8,287 nt of DNA from an uncultured Clostridiaceae bacterium (GCA_949948825.1 CATLIJ010000099.1:1-8287); one strand, 5' to 3'. Counted from the first letter of the stretch, positions 1 to 6,343 are shown. Numbers and translations are program-made. The notes: generated from the sequence alone by a model not told the origin.

Positions 1-855
1 GCCAAACAATGCGCTGTCCCGGCTGTCAGAAAAGGCCAGAGCCTCCGGAGAGTCAGGCTTTATCAGCTTTGCGGCGCAGATGACAGCCTCTGCCCGGATG
101 CGGGCATTTTCCTCCGGATCATCTGGTTGGGCCAGCTTTTCTTCCCGGAAGGTCTCTATGGCTGCAGTCAGAATCCGCAGCCGCTCTGTATCTTCATAAG
201 GGTGAAGGAGACCAAAGGCAGCCAGATCATCCAGTTTTCCGGAGCAGCCTGCCATCTGCCGTCTGCCGAGCTGTCTGCGGATGTCCAGATAATTCCGGAT
301 GTAGCCGTCTGCATCCATCTTTTCCTCCTCCAGAATCTCAAACAGCTCCAGATTCATGGCCTCCGGGTTTTCTATGTAGTACAGAACATAATTCATAAAA
401 TTTTCCGGAAACATCTGGCGCAGTGCTTCCTGTTCTTCTGCAATCTGGAAGGTGTCATCCAGAAGCTTCCAGATGGATTGGGGAAGATAGATGTGATCCA
501 TCAGATATACCATCATAGCTTCCCTGGTCTGAAGGGAGGTATCCAGATCCTCACAGAGAGGGTCAGCTAAAATCTCTTTCCACAGATCAGGCTGAGGACG
601 GAGACGAATATCCTGATATACCTGGTCAATCCGGTCAACCCACAAATCGATTTCGGTTTTCTCTTTCTTTTCTTCCTGCTTTGGCTGACGGAGATAGGCA
701 ATGGCGCCTTCATATGCTTCCCGGAGCCGCTTGAAGCCATCCGGGTCATCCTCCGGGTTGGTATTTTTTAATAAATTCCGGTAAGCAGTTTTTACTGCTG
801 ATTCATCAGAAGCTTCCGAAATTCCCAGTATGTGAAAGATTAAGGATTTTTCCAT
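1..855 (-). CDS. J-domain-like protein with degenerate HPD motif (partial, 3' end off the window)
   Basis: The open frame reads from an ATG at 855 down to base 1 without a stop, giving 285 codons, so the C-terminus lies outside the window. AGGAG ends 9 bases before the ATG, which supports this start. Residues 1-55 look like a J domain: LGI near residue 10, a helix with TAYRNLLK, and a following helix with FKRLREAYE. The loop between the helices, where DnaK-stimulating J proteins carry His-Pro-Asp, reads Asn-Pro-Glu (residues 33-35, TNPEDDPDGF). The rest is acidic, helical and without membrane segments, and I do not recognise it. Canonical J proteins need HPD to stimulate Hsp70 ATPase, so ordinary co-chaperone activity is doubtful; a scaffold role is possible. 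It lies downstream of nrdD on the same strand but has its own promoter and follows a terminator, so it is probably a separate unit. J-like fold: fairly confident. Function: unknown. Confidence 0.8.
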   Translation of the reverse strand, partial: MEKSLIFHILGISEASDESAVKTAYRNLLKNTNPEDDPDGFKRLREAYEGAIAYLRQPKQEEKKEKTEIDLWVDRIDQVYQDIRLRPQPDLWKEILADPLCEDLDTSLQTREAMMVYLMDHIYLPQSIWKLLDDTFQIAEEQEALRQMFPENFMNYVLYYIENPEAMNLELFEILEEEKMDADGYIRNYLDIRRQLGRRQMAGCSGKLDDLAAFGLLHPYEDTERLRILTAAIETFREEKLAQPDDPEENARIRAEAVICAAKLIKPDSPEALAFSDSRDSALFG

Positions 856-906
856 ATATTCTTACTCCTGTTTGGTTTGCGGTTGTTTCGTTGATATATG
901 TTTTTT

Positions 907-935
907 ATTATACCATCTTTAAAGGGAAAGGGGAA
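907..935 (-). promoter_or_regulatory. Promoter of the J-domain-like gene (extended -10)
   Basis: On the minus strand a perfect TATAAT (907-912) is preceded by TG and one base, an extended -10 element. The hexamer 17 bp upstream (930-935, TTCCCC) matches only half of TTGACA, which extended -10 promoters tolerate. Predicted start is near 900, leaving a leader of about 45 nt before the ATG at 855. Confidence 0.6.
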
Positions 936-957
936 GGCTTTCTTTTGGAGAGGAGGG

Positions 958-999
958 GAGAAAAAGGGAAAACGGGGAACAGCTGATTGCTGTTCCCCG
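958..999 (-). terminator. Rho-independent terminator of nrdD
   Basis: A perfect 11-bp stem (973-983 with 989-999, GGGGAACAGC arm) and a 5-base loop are followed on the minus strand by TTTTCCCTTTTTCT. It lies about 75 bases past the nrdD stop, so nrdD should be transcribed alone. On the plus strand no T tract follows, so the element is directional. Confidence 0.85.
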
Positions 1000-1073
1000 G
1001 TGTTGGATGCAGGGTAGGATGAGGTTGGGGGGGAAAATTAACCGGGGGGAATGCCAATGCAGCCGGCAGGGGG

Positions 1074-3251
1074 TTACAGGTGGAGGACCCGGTCGCGGAT
1101 TTCCTGAGTGCGTCCCTGATTCCAGAACTGGGTGCCAATGTAGCCGCAGGTGCGGCGGGCTACGGTGAGCTTGTTCTGGTCGCGGTTGCCGCAGTTGGGG
1201 CATTCCCATACAAGCTTGCCGGATTCGTCTTCCTGTACCAGAATCTCTCCGTCAAAGCCGCAGCACTCACAGTAATCGCTTTTGGTGTTTAGCTCTGCGT
1301 ACATGATGTTGTCATAAATAAACTGCATCACGCTGAGCACCGCGGGAATGTTGTGCTGCATGTTGGGTACCTCCACATAGCTGATGGCGCCGCCAGGGGA
1401 AAGCTTCTGGAAATCTGCCTCAAATTTTAATTTGGCAAAGGCATCGATCTCTTCTGTCACATGGACATGATAGCTGTTGGTAATGTAGTTTTTGTCCGTG
1501 ACTCCTGGCAGGATTCCAAAGCGTTTCTGTAAGCATTTGGCAAAGCGGTAGGTGGTGGACTCCATGGGAGTGCCGTACACAGAATAGCTGATATGCTCAG
1601 CTTCCTTCCACTGGGCGCATTTGTCGTTAAGGCGCTGCATGACCTTCAGGGCAAATGCCTTTGCCTCAGGGTCTGTGTGAGGTTTGCCCATCATGCGCAT
1701 GGTCATCTCACACAGTCCGGCATACCCTAAGGAGATGGTGGAATAGCCGTCATAGAGGAGACGGTCAATCCTTTCTCCCTTTTCCAGCCGTGCCAAAGCT
1801 CCGTTCTGCCACAGAATCGGAGCCACGTCCGAGGGAGTGCCAAGGAGTCTTTCGTGGCGGCAGCGCAGGGCCCGGTGGCACAATTCCAGCCGCTCCTCCA
1901 GTACATGCCAGAACTGGTCCATATCCCCCCCGGCGGTACATGCCACATCCACAAGATTAATGGTCACAACGCCCTGGTTAAAACGTCCGTAAAACTTGTG
2001 GGAACCATCCTTTGTCTTCTGAGAATCCTCCACAGTCAAAAAGGAGCGGCAGCCCATACAGGGGTAAACCTGACCCCGCTTCAGCTCTTTCATCACCTTG
2101 GCGGAAATATAATCCGGCACCATCCGCTTGGCAGTACACTGAGCCGCCAGCTCGGTGAGATACCAGTAAGGGGCGTCAGGAGTGATGTTGTCTTCATCCA
2201 GCACATAGATAAGCTTTGGGAAGGCCGGAGTGATCCACACGCCGTTTTTATTCTTTACTCCCTGCATTCTCTGGCGCATGACCTCCTCAATGATCATGGC
2301 CAGATCCTTTCGGGTCTGTCCGTCGGGAACCTCTCCTAAGTACATAAATACAGTCACAAAGGGAGCCTGACCATTACAGGTCATCAGGGTGATCAGCTGA
2401 TACTGGATGGTCTGGATACCGCGGGTGATCTCGTCCTTCAGCTGCTCCTCTGTGATCCGGCTGATAATACTCTCATCCATGGATTCGTTCATCTCCCGGC
2501 GGAGCCGGATGGTGTTTTCCCGGATCTTTTGGCGGCTGATCTCCACAAAAGGCGCTAAGTGGGACAGGGTAAAGGTCTGGCCTCCATACTGGTTGCTGGC
2601 AACCTGAGCCACAATCTGCGTGGTGATGTTGCAGGCAGTATAAAAGGAGTGGGGCTTTTCAATCATGGTTTCGCTGATTACAGTCCCGTTCTGAAGCATG
2701 TCCTCCAGATCAATCAGGTCACAGTTATGTTCCCTCTGTGCAAAATAGTCGGAGTCATGGAAATGGATAATGCCTTCCTTGTGGGCCCGGACCACCTCCT
2801 CCGGAAGCAGCAGGCGCATGGTCAGATCCTTGCTCACTTCACCGGCCATATAATCTCTCTGAGTGGAGTTGATGACCGGGTTTTTGTTGGAGTTTTCCTG
2901 CTTTACCTCCTCATTCATCCGGTCGATCAGGGACAGGATTCCATTGTCCGTGGTGTTGGCCTTCCGGGCCAGCTCTCTTTTAAAACGATAGCGGACATAC
3001 TTTTGGGCAACCTCATAGCCGCGCATTTCCATAATCCCTTTTTCTACCATGTCCTGAATATCCTCAACGTTAGCAGCATGGGGAAGCTCCAGAAGCTGTT
3101 TCTCAATGGTATCGGCAATGGCGTCAATCTGATAGGAATTCAGCTGATGGATCTTTGGGATCTCATGGTTAGCTTTTGTGATGGCATTTTTAATCTTGGA
3201 GATTTCAAAAGAAACCTCCTCTCCGTTTCTTTTGATAACCTTTAATCTCAT
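1074..3251 (-). CDS. nrdD: Anaerobic ribonucleoside-triphosphate reductase (class III)
   Basis: This oxygen-sensitive glycyl-radical enzyme reduces ribonucleoside triphosphates to deoxyribonucleotides, supplying DNA precursors without oxygen. The 725-residue protein has the full family layout. An N-terminal ATP-cone (residues 1-95, KVIKRNGEEVSFE) senses ATP/dATP. In the catalytic barrel, the PCMGCRS segment (397-403) probably holds the thiyl-radical cysteine, C401 by family analogy. A C-terminal zinc site has C661, C664, C684 and C687. The glycyl-radical motif RRTCGY ends with G703 as the expected radical residue. I chose the ATG at 3251 because GGGAGG sits 6 bases upstream; a TTG two codons earlier would abut that ribosome binding site. 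NrdD needs the radical-SAM activase NrdG, which is often adjacent but is not found on either side here. Two NrdR-box-like sites in the leader suggest repression by NrdR. Nothing appears truncated. Confidence 0.97.
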   Translation of the reverse strand: MRLKVIKRNGEEVSFEISKIKNAITKANHEIPKIHQLNSYQIDAIADTIEKQLLELPHAANVEDIQDMVEKGIMEMRGYEVAQKYVRYRFKRELARKANTTDNGILSLIDRMNEEVKQENSNKNPVINSTQRDYMAGEVSKDLTMRLLLPEEVVRAHKEGIIHFHDSDYFAQREHNCDLIDLEDMLQNGTVISETMIEKPHSFYTACNITTQIVAQVASNQYGGQTFTLSHLAPFVEISRQKIRENTIRLRREMNESMDESIISRITEEQLKDEITRGIQTIQYQLITLMTCNGQAPFVTVFMYLGEVPDGQTRKDLAMIIEEVMRQRMQGVKNKNGVWITPAFPKLIYVLDEDNITPDAPYWYLTELAAQCTAKRMVPDYISAKVMKELKRGQVYPCMGCRSFLTVEDSQKTKDGSHKFYGRFNQGVVTINLVDVACTAGGDMDQFWHVLEERLELCHRALRCRHERLLGTPSDVAPILWQNGALARLEKGERIDRLLYDGYSTISLGYAGLCEMTMRMMGKPHTDPEAKAFALKVMQRLNDKCAQWKEAEHISYSVYGTPMESTTYRFAKCLQKRFGILPGVTDKNYITNSYHVHVTEEIDAFAKLKFEADFQKLSPGGAISYVEVPNMQHNIPAVLSVMQFIYDNIMYAELNTKSDYCECCGFDGEILVQEDESGKLVWECPNCGNRDQNKLTVARRTCGYIGTQFWNQGRTQEIRDRVLHL

Positions 3252-3279
3252 TTTCAACCTCCCGCATTTACACGTTAAA

Positions 3280-3295
3280 TTACTATAAATTGTTA
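3280..3295 (-). promoter_or_regulatory. NrdR box 2 (promoter-distal, near the nrdD start)
   Basis: The plus-strand core CTATAAATTG (3283-3292) matches the known NrdR core CwAtATaTwG at 9 of 10 positions; the outer bases fit poorly (11 of 16 overall). It begins exactly 31 bp from the other box, the three-helical-turn phasing typical of paired NrdR sites. NrdR is the ATP-cone repressor of ribonucleotide reductase genes. Identification rests on match plus spacing. Confidence 0.65.
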
Positions 3296-3310
3296 TTATT
3301 TGTAATTAAA

Positions 3311-3326
3311 ACACAAGATATAGTGA
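3311..3326 (-). promoter_or_regulatory. NrdR box 1 (promoter-proximal) upstream of nrdD
   Basis: The plus strand reads acacaagatatagtga, matching the NrdR consensus acaCwAtATaTwGtgt at 14 of 16 positions. It lies just downstream of the predicted nrdD transcription start (about 3331), so a bound repressor would block initiation or early elongation. Its partner box starts 31 bp away. Confidence 0.8.
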
Positions 3327-3337
3327 CGACGACTCCT

Positions 3338-3366
3338 ATTATAGTCGGTTTGAAGGAAGAATGCAA
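3338..3366 (-). promoter_or_regulatory. nrdD promoter
   Basis: On the minus strand, TTGCAT (3361-3366) and a perfect TATAAT (3338-3343) are separated by 17 bp. Transcription would start near 3331, giving a leader of about 80 nt that contains both NrdR boxes. The -35 matches 3 of 6. A weaker alternative -10 (TATAGT, 3282-3287) lies inside NrdR box 2 and cannot be excluded. Confidence 0.65.
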
Positions 3367-3606
3367 GAGGCAGTTTGAGAAAAAATGATAAATTTAAGAC
3401 CATGAGAGGTGGTTCACTGACGCAGAAAAGGGAAAGATGCTGTGGCTGAGCCATTTAAGCCCGGAATCTTTTTTCGTCCGTTTTGGCAGCCCCAAATTCG
3501 GAGCAGGGGGAGGATGCAGTCCTTGTGCAAATGAAAACATGCAGCATAAATGAACGGGACAGCATCCTTTTCCCATGTCTGAAAGGAGCCCTGCTCTGAA
3601 AGGATT
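3367..3606. other. Non-coding stretch between the DUF362 gene and the nrdD promoter
   Basis: No credible gene was found here. A 60-codon minus-strand frame (3394-3576) lacks a ribosome binding site and reads through a palindrome. The main content is the long imperfect inverted repeat at 3497-3600. A 10-bp direct repeat, tctgaaagga, occurs at 3578-3587 and 3595-3604. I see no strong terminator for the DUF362 gene; T-rich runs occur on the minus strand near 3386-3381 but without a convincing stem. Confidence 0.6.
3497..3600. repeat. Long imperfect inverted repeat, possible structured RNA
   Basis: Two nested helices can form. The outer one pairs 3497-3508 with 3589-3600 (12 bp, one G-T). The inner one pairs 3512-3522 with 3557-3567 (11 positions, one A-A mismatch). 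A further 6-bp helix (3523-3528 with 3544-3549, one G-T) closes a 15-base loop. Both G-T pairs are wobble pairs only if the plus strand is transcribed, and would be C-A mismatches in minus-strand RNA, which hints at a plus-strand RNA. However, no plus promoter or terminator is evident. It could instead be a 3' UTR structure of the DUF362 mRNA or a decayed palindromic intergenic repeat. It shows no motif of tRNA, SRP RNA or a riboswitch I know. Confidence 0.5.
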
Positions 3607-4743
3607 TTAAATCTTAACTTGAATCAGCTCATACTGACGGCTGCCAAGACTGATTTTTTCCGCATGCTCCAGACAGGATTTCCATTCAGATTCCGGGGAG
3701 GAGTTGAGGAAATGGTCATGGTGGTCATGGAAATCAGGACTGGCCAGGTGATCCGCAAGCTGGCTGTTGGGCAGAGGAGCAGCTGCAAGGCAGGCGTCCA
3801 CGCAGGCCTGGTCCAGAGCCAATGGATCAAAGGAAGCAAACATGCCGATATTGGGAAGGATCGGCGCATCATTTTCACAGTGGCAGTCACAGTTCGGGGA
3901 TACATCCACCACCAGGGAAACATGAAAGCAGGGACGTCCGTGTACAACGGCTTTTGTGTACTCTGCCATCTTGCAGTTTAAAATTGCATTGGCATTGCTG
4001 TCATTAAACTGGATTGCGTCAAAATTGCAGGCCCCCAGGCAGCGGCTGCAGCCCACGCAATTGTCCTGGTTCACCGCCATCTTCTTTTTGCTCTCATCAA
4101 AGGACAGTCCGTTGTTGGCGCATTCCTTCAGACAACGGCGGCAGCCTCTGCATAATGCCTCGTCAATATGGGGCTTTCCGTTGGAGTGCTGTTCTGTCTT
4201 GCCGGCCCGGGAGCCGCAGCCCATGCCAATATTTTTGATCGCGCCGCCAAAACCGGTCATCTCATGGCCTTTAAAATGAGTCAGGCTGATGAATACATCC
4301 GCATCCATAACAGCGCGGCCGATTTTGGCCTCTGTCACATATTCTCCGCCCTCCACCGGGACATTTACATCATCCGTGCCTTTTAATCCGTCTCCAATCA
4401 AAATGGGACATCCCACGGTCAGAGGAGTAAAGCCGTTCTGCCACGCACATTCCAGGTGCTCCAGAGCATTTTTCCGGCTGCCTGGATACATGGTGTTGCA
4501 ATCAGTAAGGAAGGGTTTGCCTCCCAGTTCTTTTACCAGGTCCACCACGGCACGGGCATAGTTGGGGCGCAGATAGCTAATGTTGCCCAATTCTCCAAAA
4601 TGAAGCTTGATGGCTACAAATTTACCCTCCATGTCAATGGTTTCAATTCCGGCTTTTTTCATCAGCTTTTTCAGCTTGGAGGGAAGCCCGTCGCCGAAAG
4701 CAGCTGTGCGGAAATCTGTGAAATATACTTTGGATCGTTCCAT
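3607..4743 (-). CDS. DUF362 domain (COG2768-type) protein with two 4Fe-4S clusters
   Basis: The 378-residue soluble protein has a DUF362-type N-terminal region (residues 1-180), including FVAIKLHFGE (42-51), HFKGHEMTGFGGAIKNIGMG (156-175) and SLTHF. A two-cluster ferredoxin insert follows: C198, C201, C204, C208 and C229, C232, C235, C239. The usual proline after the last cysteine is Ala and Asn. The later segment has CDCHC (285-289), an IGMFASFDPLALDQAC stretch (299-314) and a C-terminal EHAEKISLGSRQYELI stretch, as I recall for this family. The biochemical role is not established; an electron-transfer or Fe-S-linked role is inference. The start is the ATG at 4743, with AGGAGGT 6 bases upstream; the longer in-frame extension to 4863 runs into the promoter and lacks a ribosome binding site. 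It is divergent from the YitT gene. A His-rich patch (339-344, HDHHDH) lies near the C-terminus. Confidence 0.88.
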   Translation of the reverse strand: MERSKVYFTDFRTAAFGDGLPSKLKKLMKKAGIETIDMEGKFVAIKLHFGELGNISYLRPNYARAVVDLVKELGGKPFLTDCNTMYPGSRKNALEHLECAWQNGFTPLTVGCPILIGDGLKGTDDVNVPVEGGEYVTEAKIGRAVMDADVFISLTHFKGHEMTGFGGAIKNIGMGCGSRAGKTEQHSNGKPHIDEALCRGCRRCLKECANNGLSFDESKKKMAVNQDNCVGCSRCLGACNFDAIQFNDSNANAILNCKMAEYTKAVVHGRPCFHVSLVVDVSPNCDCHCENDAPILPNIGMFASFDPLALDQACVDACLAAAPLPNSQLADHLASPDFHDHHDHFLNSSPESEWKSCLEHAEKISLGSRQYELIQVKI

Positions 4744-4834
4744 TATGTAACCTCCTGTGGTGTGGAAAATTTTATGAAGCAGTATAGAATGATACCAGGG
4801 CCAAAATATCTTTTGACCCCCAACATTATAGAAT

Positions 4835-4863
4835 ATAATAACCAGAGACAGGCAGAAAGTCAA
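4835..4863 (-). promoter_or_regulatory. Promoter of the DUF362 gene
   Basis: On the minus strand TTGACT (4858-4863) and TATTAT (4835-4840) are separated by 17 bp, each 5 of 6 to consensus. Transcription should start near 4828, giving a leader of about 85 nt. Its -35 lies 17 bp from the -35 of the divergent plus-strand promoter. Confidence 0.75.
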
Positions 4864-4880
4864 TGAGAAGATTGAGAATG

Positions 4881-4909
4881 TTGACAGACGCTATTCTTTT
4901 TGCTAAGAT
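4881..4909 (+). promoter_or_regulatory. Divergent plus-strand promoter ahead of the YitT gene
   Basis: A perfect TTGACA (4881-4886), a 17-bp spacer and TAAGAT (4904-4909) are present; the -10 is preceded by TG and one base, an extended -10. Predicted start is about 4916, only about 7 nt before the terminator hairpin. Confidence 0.75.
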
Positions 4910-4922
4910 GAATAGCAGAAAG

Positions 4923-4969
4923 AGCTTCGGCGAATTATATTTTTATAATTCGTCGGGCTTTTTGTTTTT
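4923..4969 (+). terminator. Intrinsic terminator or attenuator between the promoter and the YitT gene
   Basis: A perfect 9-bp stem (4931-4939 with 4944-4952) has a TTTT loop. It extends outward with three more pairs, a one-base bulge and four more pairs (4923-4926 with 4956-4959), and is followed by TTTTTGTTTTT. It is oriented for plus-strand transcription. The minus-strand flank is much less T-rich. Its position between a good promoter and the ribosome binding site of the YitT gene suggests attenuation. Confidence 0.8.
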
Positions 4970-5005
4970 GAAAGGCATGGATGTTTGGGAGAGGAGGCAT
5001 GTAAT

Positions 5006-5926
5006 ATGCGGCGCGTGAAAGAGAACAGGATGTTAAACCGGATTCTGGAAAAGACAGATGTGAAGCTTTGGGAGAAGATTGCGGCAGATGTGGGGTGGGA
5101 GGCTTTGGGGAGCCTGCTTCTGGCTGTGACCACATATAATGTGGCATTGTCTGCAGAGTTTCCCATGACCGGGTTTTCCGGAATTTCCATGATTCTGTAC
5201 CGGCTGTTTCAGATTCCCATGGGGCTTTCTACCATAATCTTAAATATACCGGTGGCGGTTCTGTGCGGAAAGCTGATTGGAAAGCGGTTTCTGGCAAAAT
5301 CCTTCCGGTGCATGATATTGTCCTCCCTGATGCTGGATTATCTGGCGCCTCTTCTTCCTGTGTATGAGGGAGACCGGATGGTTGCAGCTCTTATTACCGG
5401 AACTGTGGGGGCGCTGGGGTATGCCATGATTTATGTGCGGGGCTCCTCCACCGGCGGGTCTGATTTTATTAACCTGGCGATTAAGGCGGTTCGTCCCCAT
5501 TGGAATCTGGGGACCATTGCTTTTTTGTCAGATGTGGGAATCATTCTGGCGGGGGGAATCCTTTTTCGGGATATGGACGGAATTGTCTATGGAATGGTGA
5601 TTAACCTTTTGTTTGCCGTGGTGGTGGACAAGGTGATTCTTGGCATGAATGCAGGAATGGTGGCATTGATTGTGACTGAACACGGCAAGGAGGTGGCCAG
5701 GGAAATCGACCGGTGCTGCATGCGCGGCTCCACCCTTTTAAAGGCAGAGGGAGGATATTATCACGGGGAGAAGGAGGTGGTGATGGTGGCTGGCAGCAAT
5801 AAGGATATTTACCAGATTCAAAGGAGAATCCGGGACACTGAGCCAGAGGCATTTATCATTGTGATGGAATCCTATGAGGTACATGGGGAAGGCTTTAAGA
5901 TTACGCGGGTGGCAGGGGGCATGTAA
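5006..5926 (+). CDS. YitT-family integral membrane protein with C-terminal DUF2179 domain
   Basis: The 306-residue protein has about six hydrophobic segments (roughly 33-51, 57-71, 74-92, 104-120, 127-145, 168-187 and 193-212), followed by a soluble C-terminal domain (215-300). Family marks are PMTGFSGISMI (53-63), GSSTGGSDFIN (146-156) and the DUF2179 stretch with GMNAGMVALIVTEHGKEV (213-230) and IRDTEPEAFIIVMESYEVHG. YitT proteins are common Firmicute membrane proteins; a transport role is suspected, but the substrate is unknown. I chose the ATG at 5006 because AGGAGG lies 8 bases upstream; an in-frame TTG at 4985 lies upstream of that ribosome binding site. An out-of-frame ATG followed at once by TAA (4999-5004) sits between the site and the start and is probably silent. 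Transcription from the nearest promoter must pass the terminator at 4923-4969. Confidence 0.9.
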   Translation: MRRVKENRMLNRILEKTDVKLWEKIAADVGWEALGSLLLAVTTYNVALSAEFPMTGFSGISMILYRLFQIPMGLSTIILNIPVAVLCGKLIGKRFLAKSFRCMILSSLMLDYLAPLLPVYEGDRMVAALITGTVGALGYAMIYVRGSSTGGSDFINLAIKAVRPHWNLGTIAFLSDVGIILAGGILFRDMDGIVYGMVINLLFAVVVDKVILGMNAGMVALIVTEHGKEVAREIDRCCMRGSTLLKAEGGYYHGEKEVVMVAGSNKDIYQIQRRIRDTEPEAFIIVMESYEVHGEGFKITRVAGGM

Positions 5927-6005
5927 AACCGGCGGAAAGGGATTGCCAATAGTCTGGAATTATAAAGGGATAAAAGCCGGGGGTTTGGAGATAATGTTTA
6001 GGGAT

Positions 6006-6056
6006 AATGTGGAAAAGCCAGGGGAATGAGAACCGGTTTTTTGAGCAAACCACATT
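6006..6056 (+). repeat. Inverted repeat upstream of the BFD-like gene
   Basis: AATGTGG (6006-6012) can pair with CCACATT (6050-6056). An alternative, mutually exclusive hairpin pairs GGTTT (6034-6038) with AAACC (6047-6051). Both end just before the AGGAGG at 6071. The stems are short, so this may be chance. I found no confident promoter in 5927-6070; a direct repeat gataatgt lies at about 5990 and 6003. Confidence 0.3.
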
Positions 6057-6084
6057 TAGAAAGAATGTTCAGGAGGAAATCAAG

Positions 6085-6252
6085 ATGGACCGAGATGAGA
6101 TTGTGTGTAATTGTATGGGAGTGACAGCCGGGGAGATTCAGGATGCCATAGAAGCCGGAGCAAGGACTGTGGAGGAAATCCAGGAGGCCACCGGGGCAGG
6201 TACGGTCTGCGGAGGGTGTGTGGGGGAGATTCAGCAGATGCTGGAGGAGTGA
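6085..6252 (+). CDS. BFD-like [2Fe-2S]-binding protein, 55 residues
   Basis: This small stand-alone protein resembles the bacterioferritin-associated ferredoxin (BFD) fold, also found as a domain of nitrite reductases and of NifU. Four cysteines are placed for one [2Fe-2S] cluster: C8-N-C10 at the N-terminus and C42-G-G-C45 after the helical part containing EIQDAIEAGARTVEEIQEATG. The typical BFD fold is about this size, so nothing is missing. AGGAGG lies 8 bases before the ATG at 6085; an in-frame upstream start at 6007 would add 26 residues unlike the family and lacks a good ribosome binding site. Its redox partner cannot be told from the neighbours: no oxidoreductase or bacterioferritin gene lies in the window. 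It is probably a cytosolic electron carrier or Fe-S delivery protein (inference). It may share a transcript with the YitT gene 158 bases upstream, with no clear terminator between. Confidence 0.85.
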   Translation: MDRDEIVCNCMGVTAGEIQDAIEAGARTVEEIQEATGAGTVCGGCVGEIQQMLEE

Positions 6253-6283
6253 CCCGTTTCCCCGCGGTCTGAACGGTAACGGG
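6253..6283 (+). terminator. Weak stem-loop after the BFD-like gene
   Basis: CCCGTT (6253-6258) pairs with AACGGG (6278-6283) immediately after the stop codon. No T tract follows (taataaattcg), so it is at best a weak terminator or a 3'-end stabiliser. Confidence 0.3.
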
Positions 6284-6343
6284 GTAATAAATTCGTAAGA
6301 GAAACGTCTGCATTTTTCAATAGCAATAAAGGCTTTTGTCTGG

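Noticed and set aside
908..1209. Two overlapping minus-strand open frames downstream of nrdD
   Set aside because: They overlap the nrdD 3' end in other frames, run through the terminator hairpin, are proline-rich from G/C-skewed DNA and have no ribosome binding site.
1854..3245. Long plus-strand open frames antisense to nrdD (161 and 228 codons)
   Set aside because: They lie wholly opposite a clear nrdD gene, show no family resemblance and have no upstream ribosome binding site; they are shadows of its codon bias.
3252..3257. TTG start for nrdD two codons upstream of the ATG
   Set aside because: It would directly abut the GGAGG site; the ATG at 3251 has correct spacing.
3330..3347. CGACT/AGTCG inverted repeat over the nrdD -10 as a third NrdR box
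   Set aside because: Best alignment matches only about 9 of 16 consensus positions and lacks the core; the arms are just 5 bp.
3435..3474. Plus-strand hairpin followed by TTTTTT as a terminator
   Set aside because: The outer stem is only 4 bp with large internal loops, and no plus-strand gene precedes it.
3394..3576. 60-codon minus-strand frame in the nrdD-DUF362 gap
   Set aside because: No ribosome binding site, odd composition, and it reads through the long inverted repeat.
4744..4863. 40-residue N-terminal extension of the DUF362 protein
   Set aside because: It would begin within the -35 of the gene's promoter, lacks a ribosome binding site, and the family-like sequence starts at MERSKVYF after a strong AGGAGGT.
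4999..5004. ATG-TAA start-stop between the ribosome binding site and the YitT start
   Set aside because: Only one base separates it from AGGAGG, too close for efficient initiation; probably incidental.
5926..5985. AAACC-GGC / GCC-GGTTT inverted repeat after the YitT gene as a terminator
   Set aside because: It needs a bulge, has a loop of roughly 40 bases and no T tract.
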